A stretch of 64,000 nt of DNA from Oidiodendron maius Zn (GCA_000827325.1 KN832881.1:22616-86615); one strand, 5' to 3'. Positions 11,685 to 22,045 are shown, counted from the first letter of the stretch. Notes: a model not told the origin generated them from the letters alone. Made by a program: numbers and translations.

Positions 11685-11919
11685 TGTGATGGAATCAGTT
11701 GGTTTGAGGAAGCCAACAGAGTGATGGGATTGAATCAGTTGGTTTGAGGAAATCAATAGAGTGATGGGATTGAATCAGTTGGTTCGAGGAAGCCAACAGA
11801 GTGATGGGATTGAATCAGTTGGTTCGAGGAAGCCAACAGAGTGATGGGATTGAATCAGTTGGTTTGAGGGAGTCAACAAAGTGATGGGATTGAATCAGTT
11901 GGTTCGAGGAAGCCAACAG
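11685..11919. repeat. Minisatellite, 40-bp unit, six copies
   Basis: The core aatcagttggtt recurs exactly every 40 bp (first bases near 11693, 11733, 11773, 11813, 11853 and 11893). Units differ at a few sites, mostly C/T or G/A transitions. There are no spacers between units, so it is a plain tandem array and not CRISPR-like. It sits 0.2 kb upstream of the ankyrin gene. Confidence 0.92.
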
Positions 11920-12407
11920 TGCAAATATTTCCCACAGCCTTCCTTCATTTAAGTTGTGTACGATTGGCCAGCGCCCGCCCACGTCACGGTTCTTGAGTGC
12001 TGCGCCCCCGCCTTTCGACGTTTTTCGTCATGCCACAAGGCAAGCCTCCGATCAGCCATTCTAACGGGATTAGGCGGATTCTGTTAACCCCTGGTGGTAC
12101 TTTGGTGGTACTTTGCCCCCTACCCAGGATGAAAAATACCTACATCGATAAGACTCCTGAAGAGCAAAAGCTGCCTGCGAGAATCCTTCCAACACATATC
12201 CTAGCTTCCTGAAAATAGATTGATATTCTATGCTCAAAAGACTTTGAGGAGTTTGTCAGAGGCGATGACAGAAATTTATATAAACAATCAAGTCCTCAAA
12301 CATGAGTACAATGCTCAGCATGTGGCACAACCAATCATATTTAAAGTCTTACTTTTCCAAACTACCGTATACAATCTCTCAACCAAATTTGTTTTCTATT
12401 CATTGCA
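11920..12407. other. Intergenic upstream of the secreted orphan
   Basis: A 71-codon open frame at 11997-12212 has no recognisable content. A TATA-like tttatataaac at about 12276 lies some 130 bp before the next start codon. No other structure was seen. Confidence 0.4.
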
Positions 12408-13242
12408 ATGCATCTTCAAACTTTTCTCTTGCTGCTCCTAGGCCGGCTTGCTCTCGGAGGGCTCGTTCCGCAAAACCGCAGTCTTGAATATCCTAGGTAT
12501 GTGTTAATGTTCTCGCACGGGAGGTAATCTTACAACTTCTCTCGTTGGGACGACCTATAGCCTGGCCATTAATCCTACCGGGATAAATGTAAAGAGAAAA
12601 AGCCTTGGCAGAAGACAAGCTGATATTGTTTGTAGAAAACTCGATGCGGAAGCAAATCCCGAGGCTAATCCAGACGTCCACATCTTAGAAGTGAACAATA
12701 TTCAGGCCAGAGCTTGGTCAACGCCATCAGTAGAGGAACTTGTTCAACAGATCCGATCCACAGGGAGTACCAGTAAGTACCACTCAGTTTTTTACAACGG
12801 ATTCTGTGATATTCGCGAAGGGTACCATGCTGCCGATAAATTTGCCAAACAGATCGGCGGCATTGTTTACGATCAAAGCCTTCCAAACAACTTCTATATG
12901 CAATGGGCATCGCCGGGTTTCGAAACCGAAGAGCAAACAGATATGAGGATTGCTGCCTTATCGGCTGCTTTTGCTCGCGCCTCTACCGACGGGACGTACA
13001 TCGTGATCCCGGCAGGTACCACACTTTACACTGGCGATTCAGTATGGACGAATTTTGAACTGCCTAATCTAACCGATTCAACACTTAATCCGTACGTGCA
13101 CCAGATTACCGTTGTTGAATATGACTCATCGAAGCCGGCGTCGCAGATGAAAACGACAATACTCTGGAAGATAGGAGACCCAAAGATGGGTGGCCCTTGG
13201 CCACCACGAGTGAAGAGCGAATATAAGTATCTATTTAACTAA
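12408..13242 (+). CDS. Small secreted protein of unknown family, 256 residues
   Basis: Exons are 12408-12496 and 12561-13242. The 64-bp intron (GTATGT to CTATAG) joins phase 2 to phase 1 and gives 257 codons including stop. The N-terminus MHLQTFLLLLLGRLALGG is a signal peptide, followed by a basic KRKSLGRR stretch that could be a propeptide cleavage site. The mature part has few cysteines (VCRKL, GFCDIREG), a conserved-looking core (PSVEELVQQI, SVFYNGFCDIREG, FAKQIGGIVYD, AAFARASTDGTYIVIPAG) and a Pro-rich tail. No known catalytic motif was identified. It lies near another secreted protein, ankyrin genes and a decayed possible relative at 5313. An effector or interference role is only a guess. 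Confidence 0.72.
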
Positions 13243-13423
13243 GAAACTATCGAGAGTAGTTGCGTTCACTAGCAAGGAAGAGAATAAACCGATGTATAAT
13301 AGCTGTATAGCTGTCTATGCTCAAAATATGTGGATAGGATAGAGAATTGGGATTTACGTATGTAAGGTTGCCTACACGGGGCTGGCATAAAGGCAGGGAA
13401 TACAGGCGCAATACTGGAGATGG

Positions 13424-14016
13424 TCATCGCTGAATATGATTAAAGATTTCTTCACGTACCCTATATCGAATCAGAAGAGTCGAAGATTGAGACCGAAGCC
13501 TGCAAGATTCTAGGAGGTCTAAATCCTGAAAAGAACCAGTTTGTGCCACAGCAAATGCGAGAATCAGCAGCCTGTAATCGGTAAGCACAACTACCTCCTC
13601 TATCCTATTACAATCCCATTCGATTTCCACCTAGCTACTACCCCTTCTATCTAGCGTCCCCGTCCTCGACGGCCACACTGCCTGCGTCTCCCTCCGCTTC
13701 GCCACCCGCCCTCCCTCCTCCTACTGCTTTAGCTGTTAAAGCTGCCCTGCAATCCTATGTCAGTGAAGCCCAGACCCTCGGATGCTACTCTGCGCCCGCG
13801 CAGGCTATCATTGTACATGAAGATCCGACGCGGCCACAGCCCCGGCTGGACCGCAATGTGGAGCGCGGGTATGCTGTTAGTGTGGGGCGCGTGCGAGAAG
13901 ACGAGTCTGGAATCTTTGATATTAAGTTTGTGGCGCTAAGCCATAATATTATTATTGGAGCGGCAGGGAGCAGTGTTATAGACTGTGAAGTAGCAATTTT
14001 GAAGGGATATATTTAA
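13424..14016 (+). pseudogene. Aspartate-semialdehyde dehydrogenase, 3' fragment
   Basis: The frame codes the C-terminal half of the homoserine-pathway enzyme: [100 protein letters not shown], ending at TAA 14014-14016. An intron (13581-13654, GTAAGC to CTAG) still sits between CNR and VPV, so this is a DNA-level copy and not a processed one. A one-base shift in the Pro-rich stretch near 13700-13725 separates the two coding frames. The N-terminal NADP-binding part and the active-site Cys are absent. The full gene should exist elsewhere (inference). Confidence 0.82.
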
Positions 14017-14616
14017 ATATAGAAATGTCACGGCTCTGCCTGTGTTCACACGACCTCGAATATATATCAAACATCAAGCTATATCTGAGTCTAACTCCCT
14101 AGACTATTATTTGGTTGGATCATTCTACTTCTTAGCGTTTAATAATATTGGCAAGTAATCGAGCTCTAAAGGTAGTGGCAGTATTATAGTTGGAAGCTAG
14201 TGTGCAAATAGAGTCTGGCTTTCTAAACCTCGTGCAAATATGTAATGTATTCTACAAGCAATTTAGCCACTTAAGTGACCCGGCTACCTTAAAACTATTA
14301 AAAATCCAGAAAGAGTTAGGAGGTAAAGAAGCACAAGTAGGGCAAGACCGCAGTATGTCAGACCTAGTGCAAGGTAGGTGTATTGTAGTAGAAAAGCAAG
14401 AAGAGGGAAGATCAACTGGGGTAAGAGTAACAGAAGAGAGAGAAAATTGCGAGCGAGGTGATGGTGGAGAGGTTCTAATAGATTATGTCGAAAAGCAACG
14501 CTTGGATGAAGCAAGGACGCCTTGCCTGAACGAGTGCTGCGATAGCTGAACGGGCTAAGCCTGGGCGAGTCTGACCCCAGAACGGGCAGACATTCCCATG
14601 GGATAACAGTAGTGCT
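14017..14616. other. Low-content stretch, probably repeat-derived
   Basis: It holds overlapping short frames on both strands. The plus-strand one (14190-14549) is rich in E, K, R and Q, much like the frame in the repeat at 31939-32585, but I could not align the two. No family was recognised. Confidence 0.3.
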
Positions 14617-14846
14617 ACCAGAGGCTGATACTTTGAGACTAGCAAATTCCTCTTGTATTACAACTAGCACAGAAGAAGGGCCTAGCGGCGAAGCCTCACC
14701 TCTATTAGTGTCAGCCTTTCGAGTCCCTATTGATTCTGTAGACGAAACGGAGGAACTAAATTTAGCGACGCCTCCGTCAGCAGAGAATAATTTGAATGAG
14801 GCGGTGCAGTCCCAAATATTCAGAGAAGCAGATACTTATATAAGCT
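14617..14846 (+). repeat. Dispersed repeat, copy 1
   Basis: About 230 bp matches 31944-32156 with roughly a dozen substitutions. The shared blocks include agcaaattcctct, gaagaagggcctagcggcgaagcc, and the stretch coding SAFRVPIDSVDETEELN. Homology stops abruptly at about 14846, where the Tc1-like transposase sequence begins. The family is unknown; it could be the tail of a transposon-encoded protein. Confidence 0.75.
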
Positions 14847-15780
14847 GAATCGGTATTATAGCAAAGAGTAAGACCTTGATCTAGAAGCTTATTACGGATT
14901 GATAGGAGGATAGCCTTGATATAGACCTCTATTATCATTTTTCTGACTGAATTAGGTACCATATATAGAATAACCTTCCTCCAATTATAGCCTATAACTA
15001 TACCAACATTCAGAAGTTTAAGGTAGTCTTCTTATCGAGCCTTTGCTTTAGTATCCTTAGTTATAACCTTCTTCCGGTAGACATTTAAGGGCTTATATCG
15101 ATACTCCTTCCTATACTTTCTTTTGATCCGCTTTATAGTTTAAGGGCCGATACTGAAGTGAAACTCATTATAATAAGCTATATCTTGCTAATCTTTAGAG
15201 TATAATCGAATAGAAAGTTGCTTGTTAATCCAATCTAGATAGCAATTAGCCTATACCTTTATCAAGAGCTTCTCCTCCTTATAGACTATATTTATGATTT
15301 TCTTATCGTCTCGGTATACTAGTTAGATAGCCTCTGGTTCAATTATACGGTATTCTAGTGCCTTAAAGTAGTAGGTTTAAGGTAAGACTATACTAGCAGC
15401 TTCTACAATATCTGTCTAAGGCTTCCCCTTATCGTTAAGTGGGATAGAATCATCATTAAGGTAGTCGGTAATAGTAGAAGTATCTGACTGCTTAAGAGCT
15501 CGCTTTCTCCCTTATAGATCTGGCCCTTTATTAACCTGATTATAGAGTGTTCTGACTTGCTTTAAGGCCAATATCCGGGACTGATTGCGTAGTGGTATAC
15601 CAGTAAGGCTATATAAGAGAGGTTGAGGGATCTGGATATTTAGCTCTTGTATAAGGAGCTTTACTATAAGGATTATACAGCACTATAGGGTCTTGATCTG
15701 GCTATCTGAAGAAGATAGCTTAAGAGGAGGCATAAAATAGCGTATACAAGACTTGCAGGTCCTAATTGGCGCCATTAGTG
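14846..15780 (-). mobile_element. Truncated Tc1/mariner-like DNA transposon, RIP-mutated
   Basis: Read on the minus strand from about 15772 (MAPIRTCKS), the sequence shows a decayed IS630/Tc1-type transposase: the N-terminal DNA-binding half (QSRILALKQVRTLYNQVNKG), a middle part (YNEFHFSIGP, IKRIKRKYRKEYRYKPLNVY) and the start of the catalytic core up to LCYNTDSAY near 14860. Many TAG/TAA codons replace expected Gln/Trp codons, as RIP would cause. The remaining catalytic part is missing; the frame runs straight into the dispersed repeat at 14846. Terminal repeats were not established, although 15800-15875 may be the 5' non-coding end. Confidence 0.75.
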
Positions 15781-15945
15781 GTAAGAATTGGTCAAAAAGT
15801 GGGTTTGTTTACCTGTAAATAAGACGATTTTTGGTGGTTGCGTATGTGCTAATTTCGGCCACTTATTTCCCGGACGTAGAGGTGAGGTCCCCTCCCCTGT
15901 GACAACAGAAGGGGATAAACCATCGCCGTGGGGCACTCACAAAGG

Positions 15946-16021
15946 TAGAGGTGGGCAGAGGGGCGAGAGTTGGTCCGCCGTGAGCTCGCCGAGGAGAAAC
16001 TCTCCCCTCTGCCCACCTCTA
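15946..16021. repeat. Long inverted repeat (hairpin)
   Basis: The left arm 15946-15971 and the right arm 15998-16021 are complementary over about 24 pairs with a single unpaired base, around a 26-base loop (tagaggtgggcagagggg pairs with cccctctgcccacctcta). It is G+C-rich, unlike the flanking RIP-affected DNA on its left. Confidence 0.85.
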
Positions 16022-16840
16022 GGCGAGACCTCCAGTGACAATGCTAGAGCTGGCCCTCTTTAGCTGCAGAGTCTCATAGAACCACATTCTTAAGAATATC
16101 CCCTTAAGAATTTTGTAGTCTGGTCCACGCACGACCGAGTGGTCCAAGCCAAGTAGTACGCCTGAGCGACTGCATCCGGGCCGCTTGAGAGGCCAGCTGT
16201 CCCTAGCGGTCCCGCGAAAGCTTAGTCACTACCTAAGACGACCATCTGCAGCTGCCGGGCCTCGTCAGCCTAGATTCTTAAGAAGATCCTCTTAAGAGTC
16301 AAATGGTCTCACGCGTCTCTGCATGCGCTGCGAACCATCTCCGGCGGCCACGTTTACGCTTCCCTACCTCTAGAGAGGAGCCTCTTATGCTCCACCACCT
16401 CTCCAACGCTTCATGGGCTGAAGAGCCTCCCATTAGCTGCTGCATCCTCAGAGCGGCCTCTTCAGCTTAGAAAAGACCACTCTCAGCTACATCAGACGTC
16501 TGTCGTAATATCTCGGCACGAAACCCCTGCTCCAACGCCCCAGAGGTGCCCTATCGAACGTCGTAAGCCACGATTCTGCAATCTCAAGCTGTAGGACTTG
16601 AGAGACCTTGGTTTCGACACAAGTCGGGTAGTTTTGATACCCATTTTGCTGGTAGTCCTCTGTTCGCTGAGGCTATGCTATCCTGTCGCCCGACGCTCAC
16701 TAGCGTGACAACAACCACAACGCGCCAACAACGCTCCAGCTGTCCTCTCCTGGCTCTATTCAATCCTGCGATCACGATGAACAGGTTCCCAGACTGCGCC
16801 ACGTGGAGGCGCAGGACGTTGCGGTCCGTGTGGGCTATAA
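16022..16840. other. G+C-richer non-coding stretch, probably repeat DNA
   Basis: No convincing gene was found. Several ttaagaa(t/g)at(c)c-like motifs recur near 16090-16110 and 16275-16290, and short open frames on both strands are unrecognised. Composition differs sharply from the A+T-rich transposon before it. Confidence 0.35.
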
Positions 16841-17118
16841 CGAAGGAAGCGAATTATGTAACTAGCCTATTGCCCTTTTAAGGCGCTTCGCTGGGTTATA
16901 ACGAGACTATTGGCTGAATCGAAGGAAGCGAATTGTGTAACAGCCTAGTGCCCTTTTAAGGCGCTTAGCTGGGCGTTATAAACTTCATTCTTCATTCATT
17001 CATCTCTCCCTTCTCCTCTTAGCTTTGCTAATAAGTACGAAGGCAAAATCACGCGAAGTTTATACTGGAGCTGATATGTACGAAGGCAAAATCACGCAGA
17101 GTTTATACCGGAGCTGAT
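16841..17118 (+). repeat. Two nested tandem duplications, possible LTR or promoter
   Basis: A unit of about 55 bp (cgaaggaagcgaatt to cttttaaggcgctt) occurs at 16841-16895 and 16920-16973. A unit of about 40 bp (gtacgaaggcaaaatcacgc to gagctgat) occurs at 17035-17076 and 17078-17118. A TATA-like gttataaac lies between the pairs at about 16975. This may be the upstream region of the glycosyltransferase at 17244 or part of an LTR; the sequence alone does not decide. Confidence 0.6.
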
Positions 17119-17243
17119 TTCGAAAGTTACTGCAAAAGAATATCATTATCATCATCACCAACGTGTTGGCTTGTTGGTTTTACAATCCTACTTGCAATTT
17201 TCAGCAATCCCCCTCCTTCAGCCCTCCGGACCTGACGCTGACT

Positions 17244-18645
17244 ATGGTGAAGCTGGGTGGTTCCATCCCGCGACTCGCATTAGTGGCCGCCGCCCTCGTG
17301 CTTATCCTGCTGAATTTTTACATATACCTGCCCCAGCCGGTTCTGGGGAATGGGAATTCCCGGATTAGTAACGATGGCTGTGAATGGCTTACCGGCCTTG
17401 AGAGGGTCGTCATAACGGTCAAGACTGGCGCTACCGAGGCCTCCCAAAAGATTCCCGTTCAAATGAGGACCTCTTTACGATGCGCACCTCATGTGCTTGT
17501 CTTCTCCGACATGGCACAGAGGATTGGGGATATCGAGCTGCATGATGTGCTCGGTGACACTGCAGACGAAGTTAAGGATGGAAACCCGGCTTTTGAAATC
17601 TATCGCAAGCAGCAAGAGCTGAAAGACCCAGAAGAAATTCACAGGCAGCTCAAGAGCTTCAAAACCCCTGGTACCAACGAGGCGGCCGCCTGGACTCTTG
17701 ACAAATACAAGAACATGCATTTGGTCGAGAAAGCATGGGCCCTTAGGCCAGACATGGACTGGTACTTGCATGTCGATGCTGATACTTATGTGATGTTACC
17801 AAGCCTTGCCGCATGGTTGAAGAGGCTAGATAAGAAGAAACACTTGTACCTTGGCAGAAGTATTCCTGTCGATGGCATAACATTTGGTCATGGTGGGAGC
17901 GGAATCCTTCTGTCTGGCGAGGCCATGCGGATGTTTGCTGTTGATAACGTCGGTACTGCAGCTCGATGGGATCCAATAGTTAACAGCTCATGTTGTGGCG
18001 ATCTCCTACTGTCCAGAGCACTGTGGGAGATTGGGATACCTCGAGTGTTGCACGCCTGGCCTTCGATAAATGGCGAGTCTCCAACCACAATGCCATTTGG
18101 GGAGCAGCAGTGGTGCGAGCCTATTGTGACTATGCACCACGTGACTGCTGAAGAGATGTCAGCGGCCGCAAAATTTGAAAAGGGTCGACCGGATATGAGT
18201 GTATGCCTATCGTAGCTCATATTTTTAACTACTCACCCGAACCCTCACTAACGATTTGCAGAAACCCGTGCTCTTCGAGGAATTTTTCAAGGGTGTCTCA
18301 ATACAAGATTACCCTGAGCACAAGAAGCACTGGGATAACCTAGGCTTGGACCACTGGGACAACATGGCCTATGGCTATACATCTCCCGGCACAATATTAA
18401 AAGACATCAAGTCTGCCGACGCCTGCAATTCTCTCTGTGCCAAGGACGAGCGCTGCTTCCAGTCAAGGTTCGACGGCTCGGAGTGCACGGTTTTAGATAC
18501 CGGCTTCGTGGTAGGCAAGGAGCGCAACCCCACTGGCAACAGCATATGGGACAGTTACTGGAACGCCACTCGTATTGACAAGTGGGTGGCCAGACAACAG
18601 CTCTGCGCTTCAACGGTGAAATTCCCCCACGAGCTCCATAGCTAG
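17244..18645 (+). CDS. GT31-like (fringe-type) type II membrane glycosyltransferase
   Basis: Exons 17244-18200 and 18262-18645; the 61-bp intron has branch CACTAAC and joins in phase 0, giving 446 residues. The start at MVKLGGSIPRLALVAAALVL puts a single N-terminal membrane anchor in place, typical of Golgi type II transferases. The catalytic part has a DxD-type metal/nucleotide-sugar motif (WYLHVDADTYVML, about residues 170-182), GHGGSGILLSGEAM and NSSCCGDLLLSRAL, as in fringe-like family 31 enzymes. The C-terminal exon carries a Cys-rich SADACNSLCAKDERCFQS segment resembling a PAN/apple fold. The acceptor sugar is unknown. The gene looks intact. The earlier in-frame ATG at 17163 would bury the anchor, so 17244 is preferred. 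Confidence 0.85.
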
Positions 18646-19163
18646 ACGGAGGTATGATGAGGCAACTTAGTGCAACCTTCGCAATTACCGGGTCTTACGA
18701 GTGGTCAAGCTCTTTGGTTTTCTATCGATTACTGGCGGTGGTACTTAGACTTAGGCGATAGTTCGCAAGGACGACCAGACCGGGATCTACGATCGGGCAC
18801 CGTGGCGAGAGAGGTCCGAATGGAGGTTGGATTGCCGGATCGGGCGATGTTGGAATATAGTAAAACCTCTATATAAGGAGGCGCTCGGGACCATGATATG
18901 CATCCTTATGAAGAGGTGGATATCCCTATAAAAACAAATCTCGTGTTCATATAGATAACTTAGTGAAGAAGCTCGAAGTTCGTAGAATCCTAGCCTTATT
19001 CCTACTGTTATTTAGCCTGAAGAAGAATAAAATCGACGATTGCCTACTCTCTTAAACTCTCCTCTGTGTAACAAACTAATCTAGTTGATCTAGAGAAGGT
19101 AAAATTGAACTCTCAATAATCCCCTGTTGAATTGTATATATGAATTACAGGGGGGGCTCATCC
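18646..19163. other. Intergenic with a possible transposon-end relic
   Basis: At about 18857-18885 the sequence tatagtaaaacctctatata followed by aggaggcg resembles the terminal repeat of fungal Fot1/pogo-type elements. No matching second end was found. No gene was seen. Confidence 0.35.
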
Positions 19164-19940
19164 CTAATCAATAACAATGTCTGCCAGTAAATTGCAAGGC
19201 CGCAATAGAGTACAAGGACCTCTTTGGCAACTAGAACCTCTTGGCAGATCTAACCGCGTTTTCCACCATGGATTGTCGAATATGGGGCTAAACAATTCAC
19301 AACTCGTCGAGAAGAATACTTCATCCATCTCGATGAAGGCCCCGTCCAATACATTTTCATACTCATATGACCCGCCAGCAAAGGCTGTGGCCTGTTTGCT
19401 ACCAAGGTCTCGATCTCCACCCAAACAAGCTAGGGCGATATCTGCGCTGTTATATATGCTGTGCATAAAACCAACCTGGTGTGGCCTCTCGGACAGTCTG
19501 ACTGATTGATACATATTTGGTCTGCTTTTATAAGTTCGGGGATACCGCGCCGCTTGTTTGCTTGAGAGACCTGCCTCAGGGCGCGAGCCAGATTGGCAAA
19601 CGCGTTGAAGCGAATTCCGTTCACAAACACCTCTTCCGTCTCTTTATGGTTGCCGGCAGAGTATGAGGTGGCGCCATATCTTGGTAGTTGCGAGGATTGG
19701 AGGTAATGAGAGGTCATTTTTCATCTGAAGTGGCGTATCATCTTCAACCAAGATAAGCTGTAAGAGCCGTATTTCTTGTGCTGTGCGATCAAGATCTGAG
19801 TGCGGGTTTAATCGATAAACCTCATGGTTCGCTGGGGTGCAGAAGTTGTCTTGTGAGCGATGCTCAGAGTCACCTTTTGTGGGATGGCCGAGAAGTGCGA
19901 GCTCCATGTTGGTATAGCCCAGAAGAGGTGGAGCTGATAT
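19164..19940 (-). pseudogene. HET-domain gene remnant
   Basis: Read on the minus strand, the pieces line up as a heterokaryon-incompatibility (HET) domain: AQEIRLLQLILVEDDTPLQ, then YGATSYSAGN, VFVNGIRFNAFANLARALRQ, IKADQICINQSD, then HQVGFMHSIYNSADIALACL, then EVLVAKEVLVLYCGLAIYWQ. They fall in different frames, so at least three frameshifts separate them. A HET domain in full-length proteins triggers cell death after fusion of unlike individuals. Here only a dead relic remains. Its 5' end is cut by the Tc1-like transposon that starts at about 19941. Confidence 0.78.
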
Positions 19941-21267
19941 ACTTGGTACTATGTTTTGGATAAACAAACGCACCGCTGGTCGAGGGTGGTTCTGGCAGGT
20001 TTCCAGGGTATCACCAACCACATAAATACTCCACTCATGCCGCTTTACCTGCATTTCCTCACTTTTTCAGTGTAATCGCAAGTCACTCAGCATGTCGCAG
20101 TCATCGGACTATTCAGCCTCTCAATCCTCGGAGTATTCAACCCCTACACCTAAGACTCCACACAAGAATTCTACATGAGACGATCATGTTAGAATTCAAA
20201 CCCTCTTCCTTCATGCAGGTTCTACTAGAGATAAGATTTCCCTACCGCTTAATCTCACTCTTAATTAAGTCAAATATACCTTATGTCATCAATTTATACC
20301 TCAAAAATCATATACGGGTCAACGTTCACTCTTAGGTCCTATTGAAAGAAAGCAGTTAATCGACTGGGTCAGTTCTAACGGCAAAAATCGATGTACACCT
20401 TGGTCTAATATCCCAGTAATCCTTGGCTAGGACTACAAGGTATATGCTATTGAAACTGCATTTAAAAAGGAAGGGTTTACATGTTGTATAGCCCTTAAAA
20501 AACCAAAGCTGACTCCTGAACATGTACAGATACGGCTAGTATAGGCTCGAGATCACATTAATTGGACTGAAGAGCAGTGGTCTCAAATCCTTTGGACTAA
20601 CGAGACATGGATTCAACCTGGGAGACATAAAAAGGTTAAAGTTATACATCGGAGAGGAGAGGCTTTATATAGAGACTATATAGAGCCAAAGGTGTAGAGG
20701 AAAATTGGCTGGATGTTTTAGGGTTCAATTTCAGGGCTTTATGGTAAAGGGCCTGGCTTATTCTGGGACAAGGACTGGGGCAGCATTAGGTCTGAAAGTT
20801 ATTGTCAATATATTGTCCCTATTTTGGCACAATATTGCAACAGAACTAGGCTTATTCTTATACAAGATAATGCTAAAGGCCATACAGTAAAGGCCACTTT
20901 ATAGTATATGAGGGAGTATAATTTAATCCCTATTTTTGGCCTGCTAACTCTCCTGATTTGAATCCAATCGAGACTTTATGGGACAAGGTTAAGGACTATA
21001 TTCAGGAGAAATATCCTGATATTTATAGGTCTTACTTACGGCTAAGGGCAGCTGCTTATAAAGCCTGGAACTCGATTACAGAGGAGGATATTCAGGACTT
21101 AATAAAATCGATGCATAATCGATGCTAGGCTGTTATTGATGCTGAGGGTTGGCATATAAAATACTAGATAGAATGCAGAATTGAGTAGTTTTGAGTATAA
21201 AGCGGCATTAGTATGTCCTAGATCCACACCTGACCAGGGGTGCGTTTTTTTATCCAAAATACCAAGT
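19941..21267 (+). mobile_element. Tc1/mariner-like DNA transposon, decayed
   Basis: The transposase starts at ATG 20091 (MSQSSDYSASQSSEYST) and reaches about 21170, interrupted by RIP-type TAG/TAA codons. The DDE core is readable: WTNETWIQPG (first Asp now Asn), LILIQDNAKGHTVKA, WPANSPDLNPIETLWDKVK (Asp/Glu spaced as in Tc1-type DD34E). Inverted ends are visible: an arm at about 19941-20048 pairs with about 21196-21267. Matching blocks are aaagcggcat(t/g)agt and ggtgcgttt(g/t)tttatccaaaa, then accaagtata outermost, with an indel between. TA-rich flanks fit TA target duplication. The element is not active, and it sits in the HET remnant. Confidence 0.85.
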
Positions 21268-21722
21268 ATATAGTTGAGCGTGCTGCATTGAGTCTTCTTC
21301 TCCTTAGTTTAATTATCTTTATTAATACAGCACCTTTACTGGCCACTGCCTCCCTTTGTGTGGCTTATAGCAGCCAGGCTGTCACAGTAAATAGATAATA
21401 ATAGGATATTAGAGGGTTAAAGGGCCTTGCCAGTAGGTCACCTGAGGTTTAAAGTAGCAAAGTCTATTTGGCCTGTAAAATAAGAAGAGAACTGAACTAC
21501 CCTCTATAAAAGGGGGGCCCGACTATTTTTATACATGGATAGTTATAGTCGTTGATTTAAGCTATATGCGAACCAGTTCCTACCTGTAACCCTCCATTCA
21601 GTCACTTAACAATTATAAATTTTAATAAGCTACTTGAATTATAAGAATAGCTACAGAGGCCGTAGGCAAGCCTGATAATGGACGCTTTCGAATGGAGCTA
21701 TTCAACCGGTGCGTGCTGCTGA
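21268..21722. other. Intergenic, possible solo LTR
   Basis: From about 21378 (tgtcacagtaaat) to about 21610 the stretch has LTR-like properties: a TG start and a TATA-like ctataaaag at 21505. No duplicate copy in the window supports this. No gene was seen. Confidence 0.25.
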
Positions 21723-22045
21723 TTAGACGAAGGCATGGACGAGGTCTCCGAGCCAGATCCGCGACTTGGTGCCTTCTCGCGGAATGTCTTGAGCATCGAG
21801 ATTGAAGGTCCATGTCGATCCCAGCTGACTCTGGTCGATACCCACTATCTTATTGCCAATGCTATAGAAGGCATCACTGATGCGGACGTGGAAATGATGG
21901 CCGAGATCGCGGACCGTTATATCCCGCTTCCACGAACCATCTCCCTGGCTGTTATCTCCGTAACGAATGATCACGCGAATCAGCCCCGTCCTTACAAAAG
22001 TTCGAAACTACGACCCCGACGGCGATCGCACACTCGGAGTCATCA
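21723..22045 (-). pseudogene. Unrecognised coding remnant
   Basis: A minus-strand frame of about 100 codons reads VIIRYGDNSQGDGSW, RDLGHHFHVRISDAFYSIG, GSTWTFNLDAQDIPREG and SRIWLGDLVHAFV. It looks like real coding sequence (balanced composition, no low-complexity runs) but has no clear start, and a stop cuts it upstream at about 22030. I cannot name the family. Confidence 0.35.

Noticed and set aside
11685-11919. CRISPR-like array
   Set aside because: Units of 40 bp abut each other with no spacers, and the organism is a fungus. It is a minisatellite.
11997-12212. Plus-strand 71-codon frame
   Set aside because: No coding-like features, no splice support and no recognisable similarity.
14846-15780. 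Functional gene in the A+T-rich stretch
   Set aside because: The coding similarity is to a transposase carrying many RIP-type stops.
16584-16881. Overlapping frames on both strands
   Set aside because: Low-quality composition in probable repeat DNA; no domain or start context.
21378-21610. Solo LTR
   Set aside because: LTR-like start and TATA only; no second copy and no clear target-site duplication in the window.
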